Below the pieces are notes generated by a model. The model saw only the letters and a list, made by a program, of their open reading frames with translations. It was not told the origin of the DNA and made no database searches. The translations under genes were made by a program, and so were the position numbers. DNA of 21,115 bases. It comes from Micavibrio sp. UBA1664 (GTDB lineage: Bacteria; Pseudomonadota; Alphaproteobacteria; Micavibrionales; UBA1664). Below, in pieces: positions 1-6,420 of this stretch (the first letter of the stretch is position 1; each line of letters begins with the position of its first letter). The stretch lies in NCBI GenBank assembly GCA_002320485.1, contig DCKW01000078.1, positions 1 through 21,115 on the forward strand, written 5' to 3'.

Positions 1-709
1 CATCGGGCAGAAACTGAGAGTCGTGTAGCATAGGCCAGGATGCGGAAATCAGGCCCGCGTCCGTTCCCGCCATAAACGCGCCCCATATAATGGTAGTAAA
101 CAAGAGCGCAAAAGCCGTCCACCCATGACGGCGGCGGCAGAAGGTCGTATCCTTTGGTGTTATTGTAGCAAGGCTGAACCCCGTCCATAACAAGGCGGCA
201 AAAACGATCCACGCCAACGACAGATGCAGGGCCAGACGGTAATGCGATACGCTGGGCCTGTCGACAAGTCCGCTCAACACCATAACATAGCCGACAACGC
301 CTTGCAGGCCGCCAAGGATTAAAAGGCCGAGCAACGGTTTTTTATAGCCTTGCGGAATCCATCCCTTGAACCAGAAAAAGAATAAGGGAAGGGCATAAAC
401 AATGCCGATCAAACGCCCCCACAGGCGGTGAAACCATTCCCAGAAAAAGATGTTTTTAAAATCGTCAAGCGACATGCCCGCATTGATTTTTTGATATTCC
501 GGCGTTTCGCGGTAGAGCGCAAAAACGCGTTCCCACTCCGCCGCGTTCAAGGGCGGAAGCGCGCCACTGATCGGCTGCCATTCAACGATAGACAGGCCGC
601 TTTCGGTCAAGCGTGTCACCGCGCCGATTATCGCCATGCAAAACACCATGAAAGCATTGAAATAAAGCCAGTTGCGAATGATTATCTTATGGGAATTTGT
701 ATCTGTCAT
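1..709 (-). CDS. ctaA: Heme A synthase, COX15/CtaA family (3' end outside window)
   Basis: Converts heme O to heme A in the inner membrane for aa3-type cytochrome c oxidase. I translated the minus strand from the ATG at 709; the frame stays open for 236 residues to the window edge, so the C-terminal third is missing. Visible family marks: a first membrane helix at about residues 13-31 running into GAVTRLTESGLSIVEWQPI (29-47), the FFWEWFHRLWGR block (88-99) with the conserved H94, a helix at 126-146, and SHYRLALHLSLAW (155-167) with H156 and H162, probable heme ligands. The family usually has 340-360 residues and eight helices. A strong promoter ends 7 bases before the ATG and there is no Shine-Dalgarno, so translation may be leaderless. 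The identification is firm; only the end is unseen. Confidence 0.95.
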   Translation of the reverse strand, partial: MTDTNSHKIIIRNWLYFNAFMVFCMAIIGAVTRLTESGLSIVEWQPISGALPPLNAAEWERVFALYRETPEYQKINAGMSLDDFKNIFFWEWFHRLWGRLIGIVYALPLFFFWFKGWIPQGYKKPLLGLLILGGLQGVVGYVMVLSGLVDRPSVSHYRLALHLSLAWIVFAALLWTGFSLATITPKDTTFCRRRHGWTAFALLFTTIIWGAFMAGTDAGLISASWPMLHDSQFLPD

Positions 710-716
710 ACGCAAA

Positions 717-744
717 GTTATAGGCCATTTTTAACGGAGGTCAA
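717..744 (-). promoter_or_regulatory. Promoter of ctaA
   Basis: On the minus strand, TTGACC (744-739) and TATAAC (722-717) are separated by 16 bases. Each box differs from the sigma-70 consensus at one position. The predicted start of transcription falls at about 711-709, on or beside the A of the ctaA ATG. Confidence 0.55.
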
Positions 745-795
745 ATGTTTGAAATTGTTGAAATGAAACCGCGTAACTGAAAATCACACAACCAC

Positions 796-2670
796 CTATT
801 TCGGTTTTAATGATGGTGCGACAGATTGTCCTTTTTCATCTAGCGGTTGATAGGTGATTTGCAAACGCGTTGTCGTCATGTCCTCAATAGCGAAAACATC
901 TTTTACTTCCTGTAGCGTTGTTTTCCAAGGTTTTAAAACGGCCTCGAGGTTGTCTATGACCTCATCGATTACTTTTCTTCTGCTTTCATTCGACATTCTG
1001 CTATAGGCAACAACATCATGCGATGTGATATCCATTGCATTATCTTTGAGACTGGATGTCGCGCCACCTTTTTTCAGTAAGCCGACCATTTCTTCAAGAC
1101 GTGTTATACGATATGCATTTTCAACAGCCTTTAAAATATCTGCTGAGCGGGCTGATAAAACAGGTAATGTGCGGACCATGAATTCCTGTTCCGGCTGAAT
1201 AATATGCTCATATCCTGCGGCTTCCTGACGTGCGCGTAATGCTTGTTGTCGAAGATTATTACGTGTTTCATCAATTGTCTGGGGAGTAAACCGTGCCACT
1301 TTCGTAGTGCCATCTGCCCTTGCAGATGAGGTTTTTTTGAGTCTGCCGGCTTGGGCCTCGAATGCTTCACTATATTGTTCCAAAATTGTGGCGTAACCAT
1401 CTAAAACAGAATGGGCCAATTCATTGTCATCCATAGCATCTTCCAGTGCTTGAATATCATGAGATGTAGCCTCGTTGAGTTGTTTTATATCTCTTATCAA
1501 CGTTATAAAAGAGGCATTTAATTGATCCTGCGTTTTTTTGCCGATAAATATTGATGATAGCCGGAATGTCATGTTTTTGGGGGAGGATTGTCTAATAAGA
1601 TGCGGTTTTAATTGCTCGGTCTTATCTATAATTGTTTCCATCAATTGAAGGCTTGGCGGTAAGGATGAATGTTGCTGAATTTGCCATTCTGAAATTGTGT
1701 TTCGCGCTTTATATGCTTCCTGACTTATATCATTTCCGAAAAGTGCAACGGTCGATAGGCCGATTCTTTCGCCCTTTAATTTATCCAGTTCTTTTTCCAG
1801 ATTACGTTGCGCAGTTTCCATATTGGGTGCTGCTACCGCCAAGCGGGTTCCTTTTTTTGTCGCGGATTTATGGGCGTCCAAATCTTGTAGAGCCATAGCT
1901 TCCGTTTCAATATTTGTCAAAAAATCGGTAACTTTCATATCCGGATTGATAAGGAGGGCTTCAAATAAAAGAGGCACGATATCAATTTTATCTCTGTGCC
2001 TAGTCAGCGTTAATTGGTACATTTTGTTGCGCAATGGTAAGGCCATGGCTTTTGCAACTTCGGGGGTCATACCTCTTTCAGCATATAGTTCCAGATATTT
2101 ATCTTTCTCCCAAGTTTTTCTGCCATTCTCAATAGAAAAAGGATGCAAGAAATTTTCCGTTATTTGTTTGGCATTACGCCGCCATAGCCGAGGGTCAAAG
2201 CTTTCACCTGTGATAGCGCGTTTTAAATATCGTAAAGGAGAAACGGCAATGTTGAATATGTTGGAGACTGTGTCCGTGACAGTTTCCTCATCCAGAATAT
2301 CTAAATTCACACCGAAAAAAACTGTTATAAAAGATACTCCTGCGGCACCAATAAAAGCTCCGACAGGATTAGAGCCGCTTTCATGGGCGAAACGTGCGAT
2401 ATCAGCAGATATTGGACAGCTTGCAAGTGAGCCGTAAAAAGCAGTTTGGGAAAAAGGATGATTTCTCCAGTTCAGCTGTTGTTTTTTGAGTATATCCTCA
2501 GGATTACTTTTGCTACAAATAGGAAGGACTTTGTTAATTTTGTGAATGGCTGTACGAATTTCAGCCATCATTTCGATTTCAGCCCTATCCAGATTTTTTT
2601 GTCTGGTCAGGGAGTTTTGCGCCGTATGTAATGCAATGCTGGCGGATGTGGCAATTTCTCTCACAGACAT
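796..2670 (-). CDS. Uncharacterised 624-residue protein
   Basis: I do not recognise the family. The reading frame is uninterrupted and starts at ATG 2670, with AAGGG about 11 bases upstream. The protein is mostly helical and polar. There is one hydrophobic glycine-rich stretch at about residues 102-121 (PVGAFIGAAGVSFITVFFG), too isolated to call a sure membrane helix. Charged heptad-like segments at about 285-300 and 395-430 could form coiled coils. There is no signal peptide and no recognisable enzymatic motif; the few cysteines (such as C52 and C85) are not clustered. The DNA is visibly richer in A+T than the neighbouring ctaA and reductase genes, which fits a lineage-specific or acquired gene. 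Its promoter carries a perfect palindrome, so it is probably under a dedicated repressor. A secreted effector or a stress-related structural protein are guesses only. Confidence 0.8.
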   Translation of the reverse strand: MSVREIATSASIALHTAQNSLTRQKNLDRAEIEMMAEIRTAIHKINKVLPICSKSNPEDILKKQQLNWRNHPFSQTAFYGSLASCPISADIARFAHESGSNPVGAFIGAAGVSFITVFFGVNLDILDEETVTDTVSNIFNIAVSPLRYLKRAITGESFDPRLWRRNAKQITENFLHPFSIENGRKTWEKDKYLELYAERGMTPEVAKAMALPLRNKMYQLTLTRHRDKIDIVPLLFEALLINPDMKVTDFLTNIETEAMALQDLDAHKSATKKGTRLAVAAPNMETAQRNLEKELDKLKGERIGLSTVALFGNDISQEAYKARNTISEWQIQQHSSLPPSLQLMETIIDKTEQLKPHLIRQSSPKNMTFRLSSIFIGKKTQDQLNASFITLIRDIKQLNEATSHDIQALEDAMDDNELAHSVLDGYATILEQYSEAFEAQAGRLKKTSSARADGTTKVARFTPQTIDETRNNLRQQALRARQEAAGYEHIIQPEQEFMVRTLPVLSARSADILKAVENAYRITRLEEMVGLLKKGGATSSLKDNAMDITSHDVVAYSRMSNESRRKVIDEVIDNLEAVLKPWKTTLQEVKDVFAIEDMTTTRLQITYQPLDEKGQSVAPSLKPK

Positions 2671-2699
2671 AACTTGTTACCCTTATTAATAAAAATGAG

Positions 2700-2729
2700 A
2701 ATATAAATGACATATTATTAATATGTCAA
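2700..2729 (-). promoter_or_regulatory. Promoter of the 624-residue gene
   Basis: On the minus strand, a perfect -35 TTGACA (2729-2724) and a near-perfect -10 TATATT (2705-2700) are separated by 18 bases. The predicted transcription start is near 2693, leaving a leader of about 22 bases before the ATG at 2670. The spacer is occupied by the palindrome at 2708-2728. Confidence 0.6.
2708..2728. promoter_or_regulatory. Operator-like perfect palindrome
   Basis: The arms TGACATATTA (2708-2717) and TAATATGTCA (2719-2728) are exact reverse complements around a single central T. The site fills the spacer and overlaps most of the -35 box of the minus-strand promoter, the classical position for a dimeric repressor. 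It is about 63 bases upstream of the reductase start at 2791, so it could also affect that gene. The binding protein cannot be named from the sequence, and no regulator gene is adjacent. Confidence 0.6.
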
Positions 2730-2790
2730 AATATTTAGATCTTTAATCCCTATCTTGCGTTTGGGGTGTTCTCACGCTAAAACATGTGCC

Positions 2791-3834
2791 ATGAGCGAAA
2801 AACACACCACTGACGTGATAATTATCGGGGCTGGGCCGTGCGGCCTGTTCGCCGTATTTGAATTGGGCTTGCTAGATCTCAAATGCCATCTGGTCGATAT
2901 TCTGGATAAGCCCGGCGGGCAATGTGCCGAGCTGTACCCTGAAAAGCCGATTTACGACATTCCGGCATGGCCTGTCATTTCGGGGCAGGATTTGACCGAT
3001 CGCTTGCTGGAGCAGATTGCGCCGTTTAACCCGCAATTTCATTATCAGCAAATGGCGGAAAGCATTCAAAAACTGGATAACGGCAACTGGGAAATGACCA
3101 CCGATCAAGGCATCGTGATCGAGGCGCCTGTCATCGTGATTGCCGCAGGGGGCGGATCGTTCATGCCGAAAAAACCGCCGATCCCTGAATTGAAACGCTA
3201 TGAAGGGGAATCCGTGTTTTATGCCGTTCGCAAAATGGACGTGTTCAAGGATCATGACCTTGTTATTGCCGGCGGCGGGGATTCCGCGCTGGACTGGTGT
3301 TTGAACATGCAACCGATTGCAAAATCGGTGACGCTTGTCCACCGCCGTGATGATTTCCGTGCCGCGCCCGATTCCGTGTTGAAAATGCGCAAACTCGTCG
3401 AGCAAGGCAAGATGGGCCTCGTTATCGGTGATATCAAGGGCATTGATGGTGCGGACGGACAGGTTGAAGCTCTGCAAGTTAAAACCAAAACGCAAGGAGA
3501 GCTGGAATTGAAATGTTCGCGGTTTCTGGCGTTTTACGGGCTGACAATGAAGCTAGGCCCCGTTGCCGATTTCGGACTGAATTTGCATGAAAACCTGATT
3601 CCCGTTGATACTGAAAAGTTCCAGACATCGGAGGCAGGGATTTTTGCCATCGGCGATATCAACCATTACCCGGGGAAATTAAAGTTGATTTTATCAGGTT
3701 TTCACGAGGCCGCGCTAATGGCGCAGGAAGCGTTCCGCATTTGCCGCCCGAACGAGAAATTGCGGTTTCAATACACCACCTCGTCAAGCGACCTGCAAAA
3801 GAAATTAGGCGTTGCAGAGGATAAGGCGGCGTAA
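2791..3834 (+). CDS. Ferredoxin--NADP reductase, thioredoxin-reductase-like type
   Basis: FAD enzyme that moves electrons between NADPH and ferredoxin (EC 1.18.1.2) in the cytoplasm. From the ATG at 2791 it has 347 residues, normal for this family. Motifs: FAD-binding GAGPCG (13-18), GGQCAELYP (42-50), the NAD(P)-binding GGGDSA (161-166), HRRDDF starting at H184, where the arginines suit the NADPH 2'-phosphate, and the second FAD motif FAIGDI around G288-D289. There is no CxxC active-site pair as in true thioredoxin reductase, which supports the FNR assignment. A TTG at 2755 would add 12 residues, but they fall before the conserved start; neither start has a clear Shine-Dalgarno. A [2Fe-2S] ferredoxin three genes downstream is the likely redox partner. 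Confidence 0.92.
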   Translation: MSEKHTTDVIIIGAGPCGLFAVFELGLLDLKCHLVDILDKPGGQCAELYPEKPIYDIPAWPVISGQDLTDRLLEQIAPFNPQFHYQQMAESIQKLDNGNWEMTTDQGIVIEAPVIVIAAGGGSFMPKKPPIPELKRYEGESVFYAVRKMDVFKDHDLVIAGGGDSALDWCLNMQPIAKSVTLVHRRDDFRAAPDSVLKMRKLVEQGKMGLVIGDIKGIDGADGQVEALQVKTKTQGELELKCSRFLAFYGLTMKLGPVADFGLNLHENLIPVDTEKFQTSEAGIFAIGDINHYPGKLKLILSGFHEAALMAQEAFRICRPNEKLRFQYTTSSSDLQKKLGVAEDKAA

Positions 3835-3837
3835 ACT

Positions 3838-4044
3838 ATGAGAGGATTGGCGCAAAAAAGTTTTGAATCGGTTTCGCGGCACGTAAAACAAAACAGCGGA
3901 GCTTATGTTTGTTTACTTGGTATGGGCGTTATACCTGCTTTATTTACGTTTTGGTTATGGAGCAACATTGATGAATCAAAATTACACCCACACAATAATG
4001 AGCAAAACGGGCAAATGATTTGGCCAATACCAGGTTTAAGATAA
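3838..4044 (+). CDS. Small single-helix membrane protein, unknown
   Basis: I do not recognise this 68-residue protein. It starts 3 bases after the reductase stop, without a convincing ribosome site, so translation is probably coupled to the upstream gene. Residues 1-20 are basic and polar, 23-41 form one probable membrane helix (AYVCLLGMGVIPALFTFWL), and the short tail is polar and ends in WPIPGLR. The topology is probably N-in with the tail in the periplasm, by the positive-inside rule. Its place between a redox enzyme and a polytopic membrane protein suggests a small subunit or anchor, but nothing in the residues proves it. It could be a spurious frame; the tight spacing is the main argument for it. 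Confidence 0.5.
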   Translation: MRGLAQKSFESVSRHVKQNSGAYVCLLGMGVIPALFTFWLWSNIDESKLHPHNNEQNGQMIWPIPGLR

Positions 4045-4089
4045 AAAACATGGTTTTCATCACGGCAATCTCTGCTATAAAACAAGGGT

Positions 4090-4908
4090 ATGAACCATAT
4101 CCAACCGCGCCCTCAATATTTTGAAGTTTTTCGTGCCCTGCATCGCGGGGGATTAAGCCTGTTGCTGAATCGCAAAACGTTATTGCCGATGACGATGATT
4201 CCGACCGTTGTGACCTTTCTGACATTGATGTTGATGCGGGGCGGCATGCCGCAGGACACATCGCCGTTTTTAATGGCGGTGGTGCAAATTCCGTCGGATT
4301 TCGTGACGGGGTTATTATGTGCATTAATCATTTTTATAATTCTCAGCGCGCCGAAAAAACGCGATAATGAAAAACCCGTAATATTTACACTCAATCTTAA
4401 TGAGAAAAAGGGATTGTTTATTTCGGCCGCGCTGGCGAATGTTGTGTTTTCTTATTTTTTAAACGGAATGTATGGGTTGCTGACCCTTATTTACGAGCCG
4501 TTACAACAGGCGTCCCAAACCGCGGAAACGCCGCCGTCAATGGCCGCCATTACCGGACTTAGTATTTTGCTGTTTATCCTGTTTTATGCCGTGCGTTTTA
4601 TCATGCTTCCCGTCTTGATCATCGCGCACAACGATATCCGCGGATTTTTTGCCCGCAATAAACAGGTTGGTTTTTCATTTCCGATATTTGTATTGAAAAT
4701 CCTGACAACTTTTTCCATAGGATTTTGTGTATTAATGATTTCATCGCCGTTTCTGGCATCGGCAAGCGGAGAAGGGCAGTCAATTCCGACAATACAATTG
4801 GCAATTATTGATTTTATAACCGCCTTTGGAAGCGTATTATCCTCGGCGTGGGTTTATGCGGCGCTGGCCGTCGGATACCGGCAAATGACAGAAGGTAAAG
4901 TCAAATGA
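4090..4908 (+). CDS. Polytopic inner-membrane protein, unknown
   Basis: 272 residues with about six predicted membrane helices (near residues 31-49, 63-84, 108-135, 153-177, 195-220 and 235-262). The N-terminal amphipathic region (FEVFRALHRGGLSLLLNRKTL) recalls general membrane-protein families of the YciC/EI24 kind, but I cannot assign it. No heme-binding histidine pairs, cysteines for clusters or transporter signatures are visible. It starts at ATG 4090 with AAGGG very close by, and its stop overlaps the ferredoxin start in an ATGA (4905-4908), so the two genes are almost surely co-translated. The operon context makes a membrane partner for ferredoxin-linked electron transfer conceivable; this is inference only. 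Confidence 0.82.
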   Translation: MNHIQPRPQYFEVFRALHRGGLSLLLNRKTLLPMTMIPTVVTFLTLMLMRGGMPQDTSPFLMAVVQIPSDFVTGLLCALIIFIILSAPKKRDNEKPVIFTLNLNEKKGLFISAALANVVFSYFLNGMYGLLTLIYEPLQQASQTAETPPSMAAITGLSILLFILFYAVRFIMLPVLIIAHNDIRGFFARNKQVGFSFPIFVLKILTTFSIGFCVLMISSPFLASASGEGQSIPTIQLAIIDFITAFGSVLSSAWVYAALAVGYRQMTEGKVK

Positions 4909-5222
4909 AAATCCATGTGACAGATCAGGAAGGTGTGAAGCATGAGCTTGATGCGCTGGAAGGGTGGCGCGTCATGGAAATCATCCGTGATCACGGTCTG
5001 CCCATCAAGGCGGAGTGCGGCGGCTCCTGCTGTTGTGCCACATGTCATGTGTATGTTGATGAAGACTGGCTGGATAAATTATATCCCTTGAGCGAAGACG
5101 AGGATGATATGCTGGACGAAACGTTTGATCGGGAGGATAACTCCCGCCTCTCATGCCAGTTAATTATGACAGAGGATCTTGACGGTTTGTCCGTGACGTT
5201 ATCTGAAACGGCCAAACCTTAA
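4905..5222 (+). CDS. [2Fe-2S] ferredoxin, adrenodoxin type
   Basis: Soluble one-electron carrier of 105 residues. Cluster ligands fit C38, C44, C47 and C84 (C-x5-C-x2-C with a distant fourth cysteine), the pattern of adrenodoxin and bacterial FdxB/FdVI proteins. C42 and C43 are extra, giving an unusual CCC run inside the ligand loop. The acidic stretch at 62-78 (SEDEDDMLDETFDRED) is the usual docking surface for reductases. The gene overlaps the preceding membrane protein by 4 bases and closes the run that begins with the FNR-type reductase, so reductase and ferredoxin probably form one NADPH-driven chain. Such ferredoxins serve Fe-S cluster assembly, P450s or heme A synthesis; the nearby ctaA makes the last attractive but unproven. 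No hairpin terminator is visible in the 15-bp gap to lptF. Confidence 0.93.
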   Translation: MKIHVTDQEGVKHELDALEGWRVMEIIRDHGLPIKAECGGSCCCATCHVYVDEDWLDKLYPLSEDEDDMLDETFDREDNSRLSCQLIMTEDLDGLSVTLSETAKP

Positions 5223-5237
5223 ATCTATTCGTTTTTT

Positions 5238-6356
5238 CTATTTGATACGACTATGATATGTCAGGCGGCTTATCCCGTAAATAATGGGGGCAATGACCAC
5301 GGCATATAATCCCGCGTTCATCCATATGACATCGCGCGCCTCGTTATAAAAAACAATATACAGGGCCTGTATGGCGATAACCGCTATGGCCGACTTGATA
5401 AGGGGGGAGCTTTGCTTACGGCGATTCCAGCTACCCAAAAACATGAAAACCAGAATTAAGAGAATAAACGAAGCATATAGAAACGGGGTCGACAAACGTT
5501 TGTTAATTTCAGCGATAAATTCGTTTCGCTTTTTAAGATCGGTTGCGGAGGCACTGGCTTCGGAAACAAAGAGTTGATCAAGTGTGCGTTCGTCCGGCTC
5601 CTTCCACCGATTGGCAATTGCCGGATTATCGACCGGAATATCCAATGTATACTGATCAAAATCAAGACGTGCAATCTGCCCTGTTTGAATGTCTTCCTCG
5701 TACTGCGTTCCGTTATAAATCAGCAATTGCTGTGTTTGCGGGTCCAGATTGACAATGCCGCGCTTGGCAAGAATCGTGGTTTTTTTACCTGTATTCAACG
5801 TTGCATTTTCATCATGGATCATGAGGTTGCGTAATTCGTTCATTCCCGCGCGTTGCTCCACAAAGGCGGTTAACCCGTTACTCAGACTGTTAAATACACC
5901 CTCCTGAAACATCAGCGTTGCGTAATGGCTTTTTACGCTCTCTCGCGTTTGTTGGAGTTTGGAAACGGAAAGCGGGGAAATCCAGCCGGATAATAAAAAC
6001 TGGAAAAACATCATTATAAAGGCGAAGGCGATGAAGCCGCGGCCAAGGGACGGAACGGCGTTACCCGCCGCCGCCATAATGATCATTTCGCGGTCCGCCA
6101 TCATCCGGTGGGCTGTATAGACCGAGCCGATTGCAAAGGCGAGAGGTAATATCGCCTCCAGAAATTTGGGAATGGCATAGGCAATCATTATCAGGAAGTA
6201 GGTGGGGGATGCGTCGGAACTGATTACGAGTTCAAGGTATCGGATCGACTGCGTCAAAAGAATAATCAGCGTCAGGGATAAAGCGGTTACACATGTCGCC
6301 ATGCCGAGAATTTTCATGACATACCGGTCAAATAATGTAGGAATAACTCTGATCAC
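5238..6356 (-). CDS. lptF: LPS export permease LptF (LptF/LptG family)
   Basis: Inner-membrane subunit of the LptB2FG transporter, which pulls lipopolysaccharide from the membrane and feeds it to the LptC-A-D bridge. 372 residues: helices at about 14-36, 50-80 and 100-125, a periplasmic beta-jellyroll at about 130-270, then three helices (about 293-312, 320-338, 345-363). The ADREMIIMAAAG segment after helix 2 matches the coupling region (REL..MR..G in relatives) that contacts LptB. It starts with GTG at 6356, preceded by CGGAG about 10 bases away. I choose LptF over LptG because it is divergent from pepA, as lptF is in many proteobacteria. No lptG follows it here; the next gene is convergent. 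Confidence 0.85.
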   Translation of the reverse strand: MIRVIPTLFDRYVMKILGMATCVTALSLTLIILLTQSIRYLELVISSDASPTYFLIMIAYAIPKFLEAILPLAFAIGSVYTAHRMMADREMIIMAAAGNAVPSLGRGFIAFAFIMMFFQFLLSGWISPLSVSKLQQTRESVKSHYATLMFQEGVFNSLSNGLTAFVEQRAGMNELRNLMIHDENATLNTGKKTTILAKRGIVNLDPQTQQLLIYNGTQYEEDIQTGQIARLDFDQYTLDIPVDNPAIANRWKEPDERTLDQLFVSEASASATDLKKRNEFIAEINKRLSTPFLYASFILLILVFMFLGSWNRRKQSSPLIKSAIAVIAIQALYIVFYNEARDVIWMNAGLYAVVIAPIIYGISRLTYHSRIK

Positions 6357-6357
6357 G

Positions 6358-6386
6358 CTTGAATGGCTCCGATGACTGTTTATACT
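6358..6386 (+). promoter_or_regulatory. Promoter of the pepA operon
   Basis: TTGAAT (6359-6364; CTTGAA at 6358 is an equivalent reading) is followed 16 bases later by TATACT (6381-6386). The predicted transcript begins near 6393, and AGAAGGA (6407-6413) precedes the pepA ATG at 6421. Confidence 0.5.
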
Positions 6387-6408
6387 TATTGCATGACAAT
6401 TTTGACAG
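6379..6408 (-). promoter_or_regulatory. Candidate promoter of lptF, overlapping the pepA promoter
   Basis: On the minus strand, CTGTCA (6408-6403) and TATAAA (6384-6379) are 18 bases apart. The -10 box shares its bases with the pepA -10 on the other strand, so the two divergent promoters would compete for polymerase. The leader would be only about 16 bases. Confidence 0.35.
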
Positions 6409-6420
6409 AAGGATAGACGA

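Noticed and set aside
1823..2437. 204-residue frame antisense to the orphan gene.
   Set aside because: It has no ribosome site and basic, serine-rich shadow composition; the minus-strand frame is much longer and has a promoter.
2755..2790. TTG start extending the ferredoxin-NADP reductase by 12 residues.
   Set aside because: The extra residues precede the conserved FAD-binding start, have no ribosome site and overlap possible promoter DNA. ATG 2791 gives the normal family length.
2872..3495. 207-residue frame antisense to the reductase.
   Set aside because: It is a shadow of a firmly identified gene with all its motifs on the plus strand.
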